64,000 nucleotides of DNA from Pigmentiphaga sp. (lineage in GTDB: Bacteria > Pseudomonadota > Gammaproteobacteria > Burkholderiales > Burkholderiaceae_B). The translations under genes were made by a program, and so were the position numbers. Location: positions 156,191 to 220,190 of the forward strand of contig JALOAI010000003.1 of assembly GCA_023228945.1 (NCBI GenBank). The letters run 5' to 3'. Below the pieces are notes generated by a model. It was not told where the DNA came from. It ran no database searches and saw nothing but the letters and a program-made list of their open reading frames with translations. Positions 26,575 through 34,871 of the stretch are shown here, one piece after another (the stretch's first letter is position 1; every line of letters begins with the position of its first letter).

Positions 26575-27632
26575 GCATTGAAGTCAAGAACCTGTCCAAG
26601 CAGTTCGGCAGCTTTCAGGCGCTGAAGGATGTGTCGCTGCACATCGAGACGGGCGAGCTGGTGGCCCTGCTCGGTCCTTCGGGCTGCGGCAAGACCACCT
26701 TGCTGCGCATCATCGCGGGGCTGGAAACCGCCGACAGCGGCAGCGTCTGGTTCGCCGGCGAAGACGCCACCGAGGTCCACGTGCGCGAACGGCAGGTCGG
26801 GTTCGTGTTCCAGCATTACGCGCTATTCCGCCACATGACGGTGTTCGAGAACGTGGCGTTCGGGCTGCGCGTCAAGCCGCGCTCGCAGCGTCCGCCGGAA
26901 GGCGTGATCCGCAACAAGGTGCACGAACTGCTCAACCTGGTGCAGCTGGATTGGCTGGCCGATCGCTACCCGTCGCAGCTTTCGGGTGGCCAGCGGCAGC
27001 GCATCGCGCTGGCGCGGGCGCTCGCCGTGGAACCCCGTGTCCTGCTGCTCGACGAACCTTTCGGCGCCTTGGATGCCAAGGTGCGAAAGGAGTTGCGCCG
27101 CTGGCTGCGCCGTCTGCACGACGAGCTTCACGTTGCCAGCGTGTTCGTCACCCACGATCAGGAGGAGGCGCTGGAGGTCTCCGATCGCGTGGTGTTGATG
27201 AATGCCGGCCGGATCGAGCAGGTGGGCACGCCTCGCGAAGTCTGGGAGCGGCCAGCCACGCCTTTCGTATACGGTTTCCTGGGCGACGTCAATCAATTCC
27301 AGGGCAAGATCACCCGAGGCCAGTTGCACGCCGATGGCATCGTGTTGCCGGCACCCGAATTCGCCACGGCCGAAGGCGTGGCGGCCACGGCCTACGTGCG
27401 GCCGCACGAGTTCGACGTGGCGCGCTACGAAGCCGGCGGCGAAGGCATCGCGGTGAAGCTCAACCACGCCTACCTGGCGGGGCCCAGCGCCTTCCTGGAG
27501 CTGGCCCACCTTTCCAGTGGCCGTATCATCGAGGCGCAGGTGCCGGAAACCCTCTATCGCGACCTGGCGCTGACCGAAGGCCAGGATCTGCTCATCCGGC
27601 CGCGCCGCACGCAGGTGTTCGCCACCGCCTGA
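26571..27632 (+). CDS. cysA: Sulfate/thiosulfate ABC ATPase CysA
   Basis: 353 residues. The ATPase domain has Walker A GPSGCGKT, the Q-loop in FVFQHYALFRHMTVFENVAFG (typical of CysA), signature LSGGQRQR, Walker B LLLDEPFGALD and the switch His in VFVTHDQEEA. The C-terminal 115 residues form the regulatory TOBE-type domain (AYVRPHEFDVARYE). It energises CysTW. It is the last gene of the operon, ending 27 bp from the convergent hydrolase gene. Confidence 0.96.
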   Translation: MSIEVKNLSKQFGSFQALKDVSLHIETGELVALLGPSGCGKTTLLRIIAGLETADSGSVWFAGEDATEVHVRERQVGFVFQHYALFRHMTVFENVAFGLRVKPRSQRPPEGVIRNKVHELLNLVQLDWLADRYPSQLSGGQRQRIALARALAVEPRVLLLDEPFGALDAKVRKELRRWLRRLHDELHVASVFVTHDQEEALEVSDRVVLMNAGRIEQVGTPREVWERPATPFVYGFLGDVNQFQGKITRGQLHADGIVLPAPEFATAEGVAATAYVRPHEFDVARYEAGGEGIAVKLNHAYLAGPSAFLELAHLSSGRIIEAQVPETLYRDLALTEGQDLLIRPRRTQVFATA

Positions 27633-27659
27633 GATGAAACGGCGGTGTGGGCCAAAGGC

Positions 27660-28586
27660 TTACGCCGTGGCGTGGGTGGCCAGGAAGCTGGCAAGGGTCG
27701 AATTGAACGAGGCGGCTTGTTCGATGTTCAGGAAATGGCCGCAATCTTCGAAAATCTCCAGCCGGCTATGGGGAATGGCGGCGGCCAGCGCCGTCATCTG
27801 CGCCGGCGGGGCCAGGCGGTCGTCGCGACCGCCAAGCACGAGGGCGGGCACGGTGATGGACGACAGATCGAGGAAGGGCTGCAACTGGGTGCGAACCGTG
27901 ACGATCCGGCGATAGTCGTCGATCCTCAGCCGGAGCAGGCTATCACGCAGCCGACCGATCAGCTCCGGCGAGGCCGATGGTCCGTGCAGGGCCGGCAGCA
28001 AACTATCGGCCAGGGCTTGTAGCGGCTGGGCCGCGCGCAGCGGTTCCAGCCGATCCCGGGCGAATTGTTCGCCGGCCGCCACGGGGGCATCCGCGGGCCG
28101 GCAGGCGGCCAAGGTCAATGAGGCAATGCGGTGCGGCGCGTGGGCGTAGACCGCCTGTGCCACCAGCCCGCCCATCGATAGGCCGGCCAGGTGCGCGCGC
28201 TCCGCGCCGAGATGGTCCATGACCGCCAGGACGTCTTCCGCGAAATGCTCGAAGCGAAGATCGCCAGTGATCGGTCCACTGTCGCCGTAGCCGCGCAGAT
28301 CGAGCGTGACGACCTGATGCGCAGGCGCGAAATGATCGAGCTGATCATCCCAATTGCGCCGATTGCCGCCCACGCCGTGGATGAAAACCAGGGGTTGACC
28401 ACGGGCCCAAGCGCAAGCCCCGTCCTTCAGGGCGGGGTCAAGCGAGGCAGTCGTTCCCCGGAGCCGAAGGCTCCCCCGAATGGTGGCGGAGAAGCTTCGG
28501 CCGCAAGGCCGGAGTTCTTCACCGGCTCCGTGGGTTTCGTAGGCGATGGGAATGGGGGTGGGAGTGAGGTGATATCCTGGAGGCAT
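27660..28586 (-). CDS. Alpha/beta hydrolase with an in-frame repeat insertion
   Basis: 308 residues. The alpha/beta-hydrolase fold is complete: oxyanion motif FIHGVGGNRRNW, nucleophile elbow GLSMGG, acid in LGGRDDRLAPP and the catalytic His in DCGHFLNIEQ. It is closest in pattern to PcaD-type enol-lactonases and esterases; the substrate is unknown. Between IAYETHGA and GQPLVFIHG lies a segment of about 42 residues translated from repeat family A in antisense. Without it the protein would be about 265 residues, the family norm. The insert falls before the first catalytic loop and keeps frame. ATG 28586 (MPPGYHL) is preferred to 28634 for its AAGG. Confidence 0.88.
   Translation of the reverse strand: MPPGYHLTPTPIPIAYETHGAGEELRPCGRSFSATIRGSLRLRGTTASLDPALKDGACAWARGQPLVFIHGVGGNRRNWDDQLDHFAPAHQVVTLDLRGYGDSGPITGDLRFEHFAEDVLAVMDHLGAERAHLAGLSMGGLVAQAVYAHAPHRIASLTLAACRPADAPVAAGEQFARDRLEPLRAAQPLQALADSLLPALHGPSASPELIGRLRDSLLRLRIDDYRRIVTVRTQLQPFLDLSSITVPALVLGGRDDRLAPPAQMTALAAAIPHSRLEIFEDCGHFLNIEQAASFNSTLASFLATHATA
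28396..28523 (+). repeat. Repeat family A, copy 2 (inside the hydrolase gene)
   Basis: The 128-bp element starts TGACCACGGGCCCAAGCGC and contains hairpin 1 (CCCCGTCC, loop TTCA, then GGGCGGGG), hairpin 2 (GGAGCC-GAA-GGCTCC) and hairpin 3 (CGGCC-GCAA-GGCCGG core), ending GTTCTTCACC. It matches copies at 8147-8329 and 61992-62117 nearly base for base in the hairpins. It lies in the opposite orientation to the host gene and stays open in that frame. Confidence 0.88.
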
Positions 28587-28710
28587 GCCTTGCTGCTTGC
28601 GATGGAAATACGTTGCTAACACTGAATCAGCCATGATTCTGGAAGATGAAAGGCTGCCGCGCTAGGGGTCTCAGGGCTGTCGATGTCATAACCAACGGAT
28701 ATGGGCTGCC

Positions 28711-29784
28711 ATGAATACCCGCCTGTTTCAGTACTTCCTTGCGGTCTACGAATGCCGTTCGCTGGGCAAGGCCAGCCAGCGTCTCGGCATGTCGCAGCCG
28801 GCACTCAGCAAAAGCCTGCGCCACCTCGAACAAAGCCTTGCCGTGCCCTTATTCACCCGGCACACCTGGGGCGTGGCGCCCACGGTGTATGCGCATGCCT
28901 TCCTGCCCTACGTGCGTGCGATGGGCGTGCAGTTCGCGGCGGCCAGGGAAGAACTCAAGGCCCTGGCGGAAGCGCAGATCGGGGTGGTGCGCGTCGGCAG
29001 TAACCTGGGCGGTTCCGCCTCGCTATTGCCGCGAGCCCTGCTACGGTTGTTTCGCGAACGGCCGGGCATGCAGGTATTCGTGGAGGAGGGGCTTTACCAT
29101 CCCCTGGTGATGGGGGTACGCGACGGCAGCCTGGATCTCGCGGTGACGACGCGCCCCGCCGTCCGCCCGGCGCTGGCGCGCGAACGGCGGCCAGGCGGCG
29201 CGCCCATGGAGCCGAACCCGCCGGCGGCGGACGATCGGGAGGCGGCGGTGCTGGAGTCGGACAGCCTCGCGATGGCGGGCCCCCTGGAGCTGCCCGCGTC
29301 ACTGGCGGCCTGCCGCCTGGCGCACGATCCCTTCCATGTGGTGGCGGCGGCCGACCATCCGCTGGCGGGGTTGGCGCCCAACGCCAGCGTGCCGCGTCTG
29401 CTGGATTTTCCCTGGGTGCTGCCGCCGCAACAAGGGGTGTTGCGGCCCCACTTGGTGGCGCTGTTCGAACAATTGGGCTTGCCGGCGCCCGAGGCGGCGG
29501 TGCAGGGCGTATCGATGCTGTGCGTGGGAGAGCTGCTGCGCAAGGGCGGCTTCGTGACGCTGCTGCCGGAGTCCGTCCTGCGTCACTACCCCGATCTGCT
29601 CCCGCTGCCGGTGCCCGGCCTGCAACTGGCGCGCGACCTGATCGCGGTGTGGAATCAGGATATCGTGCCGACTCCCGCCGCCTCGTATTTTCTGCAATTG
29701 CTGCGTAGCGAGGCGGAGCAGGGCGAAGCCATGGACGAAACGGAAGACCCTGCGGTGCCGCTCGGCAAGGGACGATCCCCGTGA
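28711..29784 (+). CDS. LysR-type transcriptional regulator
   Basis: 357 residues. The winged helix-turn-helix is clear (FLAVYECRSLGKASQRLGMS, LSKSLRHLEQSLAVPLF), followed by an effector domain. The effector domain carries an unusual Ala/Pro/Arg-rich stretch of about 40 residues around 155-195 (ARERRPGGAPMEPNPPAADD), not present in most LysR proteins, and an acidic tail. It is divergent from the alpha/beta hydrolase with a 124-bp gap, so it may regulate that gene. The inducer is unknown. Confidence 0.88.
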   Translation: MNTRLFQYFLAVYECRSLGKASQRLGMSQPALSKSLRHLEQSLAVPLFTRHTWGVAPTVYAHAFLPYVRAMGVQFAAAREELKALAEAQIGVVRVGSNLGGSASLLPRALLRLFRERPGMQVFVEEGLYHPLVMGVRDGSLDLAVTTRPAVRPALARERRPGGAPMEPNPPAADDREAAVLESDSLAMAGPLELPASLAACRLAHDPFHVVAAADHPLAGLAPNASVPRLLDFPWVLPPQQGVLRPHLVALFEQLGLPAPEAAVQGVSMLCVGELLRKGGFVTLLPESVLRHYPDLLPLPVPGLQLARDLIAVWNQDIVPTPAASYFLQLLRSEAEQGEAMDETEDPAVPLGKGRSP

Positions 29785-29799
29785 CAGGCTGACCAAGGG

Positions 29800-30225
29800 T
29801 TATAGAAAAACCGCAACATCTACCTTGAAGCGGGCGGCGAGCTTCTTGGCGACGCTTTTACTGATTCCCCGACGGTCTGACAGGATGTCGGAAATCCGGC
29901 TCTGGGGCGCGCACTCCGCGAGATCATGTTGTTTCAGGCCGTGCTGTTCCATGAGAAAACGCAGGACTTCGCTGGGTTTGGCCGGGGGAATGAAAACGTG
30001 TGTAGCTTCGTAGGCGGCTACCTGATCGGAAAGATAATCCAGGACTTCCAGCAAAGGATGCGTTTCGTCGTCGCCGATGGCGTCGAGCAGGGAGTCGATC
30101 GTTTTCAAAACCCGGAGGTGGTCGTCGTCATTGCGCACCACGGTAACACCCACAGCGGCCTTGAAAGGTAGCCAGGCCTGGAGAATGGTTCGGGGTTCGG
30201 CAGCTTGAGAGGTGGTTGCCACCAT
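29800..30225 (-). CDS. higA: HigA-type antitoxin (XRE family)
   Basis: 141 residues. A C-terminal helix-turn-helix (HGLKQHDLAECAPQSRISDIL, then GISKSVAKKLAARF) follows an alpha-helical N-terminal region, the arrangement of the COG5499 HigA group. It would bind and neutralise HigB and repress the operon through its DNA-binding domain. Start ATG 30225 is chosen because AGGAG lies 9 nt upstream and the codon is 2 nt after the toxin stop; an earlier in-frame ATG at 30249 overlaps the toxin gene without a ribosome-binding site. Confidence 0.9.
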   Translation of the reverse strand: MVATTSQAAEPRTILQAWLPFKAAVGVTVVRNDDDHLRVLKTIDSLLDAIGDDETHPLLEVLDYLSDQVAAYEATHVFIPPAKPSEVLRFLMEQHGLKQHDLAECAPQSRISDILSDRRGISKSVAKKLAARFKVDVAVFL

Positions 30226-30227
30226 TT

Positions 30228-30524
30228 CTAGCGTCTCCTGGTTTTCCATTTGCCGTGATCGTACTCCGTGTGCGTGAGTATCTGGCGGACGTATACCTTG
30301 CGCCGGTTGTAATGAATGGAGGCAATCAAGCGGTACTTGTTGCCACCCAGATTGAACACGGTGAGTCCGTCGACTAAGTCTGCACTGGCGAAGGTGTTGC
30401 GCAGATTGTGAAAATCGTGGAAGTCATGCGAGGTCATGAGGCGATACCAGGCTTGCAAAGCCGAAGTGGCAGCGGGATGCTGGGCCCAGAAAGCGACCAG
30501 GATCGGCTTGGCGATCACATGCAT
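30228..30524 (-). CDS. higB: HigB-type mRNA interferase toxin
   Basis: 98 residues matching the HigB_toxin family: FWAQHPAATSALQAWYRLM at the start, LRNTFASADLV, then VFNLGGNKYRLIASIHYNRRKVYVRQILTHTEYD. The toxin cleaves mRNA on translating ribosomes. As in most HigBA pairs, the toxin gene precedes the antitoxin, which starts 2 nt after its stop. Its promoter contains a palindrome directly upstream (30537-30551). There is no visible ribosome-binding site; the mRNA may be leaderless. Confidence 0.92.
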   Translation of the reverse strand: MHVIAKPILVAFWAQHPAATSALQAWYRLMTSHDFHDFHNLRNTFASADLVDGLTVFNLGGNKYRLIASIHYNRRKVYVRQILTHTEYDHGKWKTRRR

Positions 30525-30530
30525 GGCGGC

Positions 30531-30551
30531 TATTTTATACCATTTTGGTAT
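30531..30551 (-). promoter_or_regulatory. higBA promoter and HigA operator
   Basis: On the minus strand a perfect palindrome ATACC-AAAAT-GGTAT (30551-30537) overlaps a -10-like TAAAAT/TATAAA. The -10 ends only about 8 nt before the higB ATG, so transcription should start at or next to the start codon. HigA binding here would occlude the promoter, giving the usual toxin-antitoxin autorepression. Confidence 0.7.
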
Positions 30552-30674
30552 TGTTGAGTGACCGAGGAAAGTCCCCCTGCGAGGCGGGAGTGTGGCGGAC
30601 ACGTTACCGTGCCCGCCCTGTTGGCTGGGTTACTGGATACCGGCGGGTACAGCCCACGCGGGAGCTCTTTCGCA

Positions 30675-31175
30675 TCAAGGCTTCGTCTTGCCCAGCCCGA
30701 GCATTTTGCGCAGCAGGGCGACCAGCTGGCCGGCCTCGCGAGCCGAGAGCCGGCCGGCCGTCAGGCGTTGCTGGTAGGCTGGAGTGAGCTCGTTGGCGGT
30801 GGCCACCAGGTGGCGCCCGCTGTCGGTCAGGTACAGACCGAAGGCGCGCCGGTCGCCGGGGGATCTGACGCGGCGCAGCCAGCCCTTGCGTTCGTTGCGC
30901 TTGGCCAGATCGCTCAGGGTGTTGAGATCGAACCCCAGGGTTTCGGCCAGCTCGGTCTGGCTGGATCCGGGTGCGCGGTTGATGGCGAACAGCAGGGCCA
31001 ACTGGCGAGAAGTCACATCCAGCCCAGGGTAGGCGGGCGCGAACTCGGCTTCGGCATAAAAGTGCGCGCGCCGCAGCAAATGGGAAAGCAGCTCCAGGAC
31101 TTCGAAATCCACAGGCTCGCTATCGGCATCGCCGGGCTGCGAGGCGGCCCCGCGCGCGCCTTGGCGAGTGGTCAT
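30675..31175 (-). CDS. MarR family transcriptional regulator
   Basis: 166 residues. MarR core elements are LDVTSRQLALLFAINRAPG, QTELAETLGFDLNTLSDLAKRNERKGWLRR (winged helix recognition region) and DRRAFGLYLTDSGRHL. It is the last gene of the minus-strand operon with the DUF108 gene and ABC importer, starting 10 bp after the former's stop. GAGG 8 nt upstream supports ATG 31175; ATG 31193 overlaps the preceding gene. A likely target is the palindrome at 34731-34746 ahead of the operon. Confidence 0.9.
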   Translation of the reverse strand: MTTRQGARGAASQPGDADSEPVDFEVLELLSHLLRRAHFYAEAEFAPAYPGLDVTSRQLALLFAINRAPGSSQTELAETLGFDLNTLSDLAKRNERKGWLRRVRSPGDRRAFGLYLTDSGRHLVATANELTPAYQQRLTAGRLSAREAGQLVALLRKMLGLGKTKP

Positions 31176-31185
31176 GGGCAGGGCC

Positions 31186-31992
31186 TCAAACATAATTCAA
31201 GCCGGGGAGCTGCACGCCGGCCGCGCGCAGCACGGAAGCCAGCTGGGAGGCCGCCATCTCGGTGCCCGAAACGCCCACGACGGGCTGGACCTTGCGCGAT
31301 TCGTGCACCGAGCCATCCCTGCCCACCGCCCGGACCTCGGCGATGGCCACCTCCAGCGCCGGATCGGCCACCAGGATGGCGCGGCAGCGATCGAGCCCCA
31401 CGGTGGCCAGCGCGCAGGTAGTCATGGTGTTGACGTTGCGCGGGAAGCGCCGCGCAATGCCGCGCGCGGGCCCGTCGTAGATCACGGTGGCCTCGCGGAT
31501 GCCGGCGGGATCCAGGCCGCTGTCCGCAAAATCGATGTTCGCCGGATTCTTGCGGAAGGTGATGGTGACGTCCTGCCACATGTCCCGCACTTCCACCAGG
31601 TTGTCCAGGCCGATCAGGGCGCCGTGGGGGATGAAAATGCGGCGGCCGCAGGCTTCGGCCAGCGCCGTGAGCCGGGCTTCGAGCTCGGCATCGGCGAAGG
31701 CATTGACCGACAGCGGCAGGTAATCCGCCGCGCGCAGCAGGGTTTCGCCATGGTCGCGGGTGATATCGGGATGAGCGCATTCGACGACCAGATCGGGCGA
31801 GCGCTGTGCGGCGTCACCCAGGCTGACCAGCGCCAGCCCGGCGGGAAGGTCGGCGAGCCGGGCGGGATCGCGGTTCCAGACGAAGGCCAGCTCCAGGCCC
31901 CAGTCGGGCCTGGCCTGGATGGCCTGGCAAAGATGGCGTCCGATGAAGCCGTAGCCGGCGACGCCGATACGGGTTTTCTTCGGGAGTGACAT
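31186..31992 (-). CDS. DUF108 / L-aspartate dehydrogenase-like protein
   Basis: 268 residues. An N-terminal Rossmann fold (RIGVAGYGFIGRHL) binds NAD(P). The C-terminal half carries DUF108 signatures, including GALIGLDNLVEVRD, FRKNPANIDF and FPRNVNTMTTCALATVGLDRC. The family includes L-aspartate dehydrogenases, which form iminoaspartate and ammonia, but several members act on other substrates. AGGAG before ATG 31992 supports the start. Position between an ABC importer and a MarR regulator suggests catabolism of the imported compound. Confidence 0.85.
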   Translation of the reverse strand: MSLPKKTRIGVAGYGFIGRHLCQAIQARPDWGLELAFVWNRDPARLADLPAGLALVSLGDAAQRSPDLVVECAHPDITRDHGETLLRAADYLPLSVNAFADAELEARLTALAEACGRRIFIPHGALIGLDNLVEVRDMWQDVTITFRKNPANIDFADSGLDPAGIREATVIYDGPARGIARRFPRNVNTMTTCALATVGLDRCRAILVADPALEVAIAEVRAVGRDGSVHESRKVQPVVGVSGTEMAASQLASVLRAAGVQLPGLNYV

Positions 31993-32024
31993 ACGGGTCT
32001 CCTACAGCGTTGAGGCGGCCGGGC

Positions 32025-32921
32025 CTAGAGCCCGGTGCCCGAGACTTTGCGGCCGATGAGAAAGGGCCAGCCGATCGTGAACAGCACGAACAGGCCCGTG
32101 ACCAGCTTCAAATCGGAAGGGTGGAGGCCAAGCGCCAGGGCCAGCGACGATAGTTGGTAGTAGACGACGGCGCCCACCACCGGAGCGGCGAGCTGCCGCA
32201 GCAAGGTTCTGCGACCGGTGATCGCTTCGCCGATGATGACGGAGGCCAGGCCGTTGACCAGCATGCCCACGCCCATGCCGACGTCGGCGTAGCCTTGTGA
32301 TTGAGCCATCAAAGCGCCGGCCAGGCCGCTGATGGCCGACGCCAGGCCCAGGCCGCCGGCGGTATAGGCCACCAGATTGACGCCAAGCGCCGGCGCCAGG
32401 TGGGGGTTGGCGCCGATGCCGCGCAGGCCCAGGCCCAGGTCGGTTTGCAGCACCCACCACAGCAGGAGGACGAGGGCGATGGCCAGGATGCCGAAGAACA
32501 GGACTTGCGCGCCCAGGCTGGCCAGGATGGCGGGGCTGATCCAGTCGTACACCGTTTCGAAGCCGAACAGCGGCGCGTTGGGCTTGCCCAGGATGCGCAG
32601 GTTCACGCTCCACAGCATGGTGACGGTGAGGATGCCCGCCAGCAGCGAATGCACCTTGAACTTGAGGTGGATGAGCGCGGTGACCATGCCGGCCAGGAAG
32701 CCGGCGACGACGGCGGCCACCGTGGCCAGCAGCGGATGGACACCGAGCGTGATCAGCGCGGCCGCCACGGCGGCGCCCAGGGGAAACACCCCTTCGCTGG
32801 AAAGATCCGGCACCGACAGCACGCGGAACGGGATCATGATCGCGAGGGCGATCAGCGAATAGATGAGACCTTGCACCAGCGTGACCGGCACGAGGTTCCA
32901 GAACATGTTCAGGACTTCCAT
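32025..32921 (-). CDS. ABC transporter permease (ABC_sub_bind-associated type)
   Basis: 298 residues with about eight to nine membrane helices, resembling the branched-chain-type permeases that partner PF04392 binding proteins (LIYSLIALAIMIPFRVLSVPDLSSEG, GLGLRGIGANPHLAPALGVN, GLASVIIGEAI). Known relatives import aromatic amino acids or related compounds. It is the third gene of the operon, 12 bp after the ATPase. Confidence 0.87.
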   Translation of the reverse strand: MEVLNMFWNLVPVTLVQGLIYSLIALAIMIPFRVLSVPDLSSEGVFPLGAAVAAALITLGVHPLLATVAAVVAGFLAGMVTALIHLKFKVHSLLAGILTVTMLWSVNLRILGKPNAPLFGFETVYDWISPAILASLGAQVLFFGILAIALVLLLWWVLQTDLGLGLRGIGANPHLAPALGVNLVAYTAGGLGLASAISGLAGALMAQSQGYADVGMGVGMLVNGLASVIIGEAITGRRTLLRQLAAPVVGAVVYYQLSSLALALGLHPSDLKLVTGLFVLFTIGWPFLIGRKVSGTGL

Positions 32922-32933
32922 GGCGTTTCGGCG

Positions 32934-33743
32934 TCAGGCGCGCAGCAGATGTTCGTCGGAGGCGCCGGCGAAGCGGCGGACGAGGGAATCCACGGTCAGG
33001 CCGGTCTTGTCCTCGCCGTGGAGATCGACCCGCACGCGGCCGGCGTTCAGGGCGATGAGGCGGTTGCCGAAGTCGATGGCCTGCTGCATGTTGTGGGTGA
33101 TCATCAGCACTGTCAGGCGGTCGTCGTCGACGATCCGCCGGGTGGCCCGCATGACGAGTTCGGCGGTGCCGGGATCGAGGGCCGCGGTATGCTCATCGAG
33201 CAGCAGGAGCCGTGGTTTGCGCAGCGAGGCCATGAGCAGGGCGAGAACCTGGCGCTGGCCGCCCGAGAGCTTGCCGGCCAGCACGCGCATGCGGGACTCC
33301 AGGCCCAGGCCGAACGGCGCGAGCAGATCGGCATAGCGTTTGCGGTTGGCGGCGCCGAGGGCCAGGCGCAGGCCCCGGCGCTGGCCGCGCCGCTCGGCCA
33401 GCGCGAGATTCTCTTCGATCGAAAGCGAGGGCGCGGTGCCCAGCATGGGATCCTGGAACACGCGGCCGATATAGGCCGCCCGGCGATGCACGGACAGATG
33501 AGTGACGTCGTGCCCGTGCAGCTCCACCCGGCCGCCATCGGGCTGCAAGGCGCCCGAGATGACGTTGAGCATGGTGCTTTTACCCGCGCCGTTGGAGCCG
33601 ATGACGACGGTGAAATCGCCTTCGGCCAGCGTGAGGCTCAGGTCGTCGAGCGCCACCCGCTCGTCGGGCGTGCCGGCATGGAAGGTGATCCGCAGCTTGT
33701 CGAGGCGCAGCGCGGGGCGGGTGGCGTCAGGGGACGACACCAC
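32934..33743 (-). CDS. ABC transporter ATPase
   Basis: 269 residues. It has Walker A GSNGAGKS, signature LSGGQRQ, Walker B LLLLDEHTAALDP and the H-loop LMITHNMQQA. The DEHTAALDP variant is typical of ATPases that partner ABC_sub_bind systems. It starts at GTG 33743, overlapping the binding-protein gene by 17 bp, which implies coupled translation. Confidence 0.92.
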   Translation of the reverse strand: MVSSPDATRPALRLDKLRITFHAGTPDERVALDDLSLTLAEGDFTVVIGSNGAGKSTMLNVISGALQPDGGRVELHGHDVTHLSVHRRAAYIGRVFQDPMLGTAPSLSIEENLALAERRGQRRGLRLALGAANRKRYADLLAPFGLGLESRMRVLAGKLSGGQRQVLALLMASLRKPRLLLLDEHTAALDPGTAELVMRATRRIVDDDRLTVLMITHNMQQAIDFGNRLIALNAGRVRVDLHGEDKTGLTVDSLVRRFAGASDEHLLRA

Positions 33744-34698
33744 AATCGCACTCCTGAAGCGCCGCGGGCAGGGTCAGGCCCAGGGAATCCAATTGGCGCT
33801 GGCTGATCCGCATGACGTGATCTTCGGGCGCCAGGACCATGACCGGCATGGTCGACGCGTCGGCGCCATGGAGCAAGCGCTCCGCCAGTTCGCCGGCCTT
33901 CTCGCCGATGCGGTAGAAGTCGGCCGCGAACACCGCCAGGACGTGGCCGACATCGACCGAGGGGCTATTGGAGCCGAACACCGGCATGGAGATCCGCGCG
34001 GCCGCCGAGGCAATGGCGGGCGCCGCCGGCTGGAGCAGGCTGGAAGCGGGCACGAAAAGCGCATCGACCTGGCCGCGCGCCGACATGACGCGCTGCGGAA
34101 TGTCGTTGGCGTTGTCGACCCCGATCAGGGTGATCTTGATGCCGTGTTCGGGCGCCAGCTTTTGCAGGCGGTTGGCGAAGGCGGTGTCGCTATCGTCGCC
34201 GGGGTTGTAGAGAATGCCGAGCCGCTTCATGTCGGGCAGCAGGGTCTGCATGAAATCCAGCGTGGCGTTGAGATCGGGCACGTTCGACACGCCGGCAAGC
34301 AATGGCGTGCCACCCTCCCAGGATGACAGCAGCCCCGCCTGGACGGGATCGGTGACGGGTGCGAACACGATGGGGAAATTGCGTTTGGCGAGCATCTGTT
34401 TGGCCGACTGCGCCATGGGCGTGGTAATGGCGAGCAGCAGATCGGGCTTGCCCGCGGCCAGGCGGTTGAGGAATTGCGGCACCAGCGAGCGATCGAAGTT
34501 CACGTTGCCTTCGTCGTAGACGATCTTCAGGTCGCTTTTGTCGAGGACGGCCTTGAAGCCGTCCGAGACCTGCTGCAGCGAAGGATGCGGGCCGAACATG
34601 GCAATGGCGACCTTTTTGGTATCGGTCGCGGCTGTGGCGTTCATGCCGAAGGCAAGAGTGATCGCGGCCAGTGCCGCCCTTAAATATGTTGCGTACAT
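33727..34698 (-). CDS. ABC transporter substrate-binding protein (PF04392 type)
   Basis: 323 residues. The signal peptide (AALAAITLAFGMNATAATD) is followed by the ABC_sub_bind pattern: GPHPSLQQVSDGFKAVL, DLLLAITTPMAQSAKQ, IVFAPVTDPVQAGL, LGILYNPGDDSD and VDALFVPASSLLQ. Relatives (for example TrpX) bind aromatic amino acids; the ligand here is not known. It is the first gene of the five-gene operon, with GAGGAA just before ATG 34698 and a perfect palindrome 33 bp upstream. Confidence 0.92.
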   Translation of the reverse strand: MYATYLRAALAAITLAFGMNATAATDTKKVAIAMFGPHPSLQQVSDGFKAVLDKSDLKIVYDEGNVNFDRSLVPQFLNRLAAGKPDLLLAITTPMAQSAKQMLAKRNFPIVFAPVTDPVQAGLLSSWEGGTPLLAGVSNVPDLNATLDFMQTLLPDMKRLGILYNPGDDSDTAFANRLQKLAPEHGIKITLIGVDNANDIPQRVMSARGQVDALFVPASSLLQPAAPAIASAAARISMPVFGSNSPSVDVGHVLAVFAADFYRIGEKAGELAERLLHGADASTMPVMVLAPEDHVMRISQRQLDSLGLTLPAALQECDCGVVP

Positions 34699-34730
34699 TG
34701 TCTTTCCTCGTCGGTGTGGTTTCGACTGAC

Positions 34731-34746
34731 ACTACGAATACGTAGT
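34731..34746. promoter_or_regulatory. Candidate MarR operator ACTACG-AATA-CGTAGT
   Basis: A perfect 16-bp inverted repeat lies 33 bp upstream of the first gene of the ABC/DUF108/marR operon, in promoter position. Its size and symmetry suit a dimeric winged-helix regulator, and the operon's last gene is a MarR protein, so autoregulation is the simplest reading. Confidence 0.6.
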
Positions 34747-34871
34747 AAATAGTGCGCCGAAAATGGCGGATATGCACCTAGGGGAAATACGGAGCAGGGG
34801 CCGGCTGTTGTCTTGCAGGCGCCAGGGCGAGGCCGCCGCCCCGAAAGCACGGAGATGGCTGCCTTGTCAGG

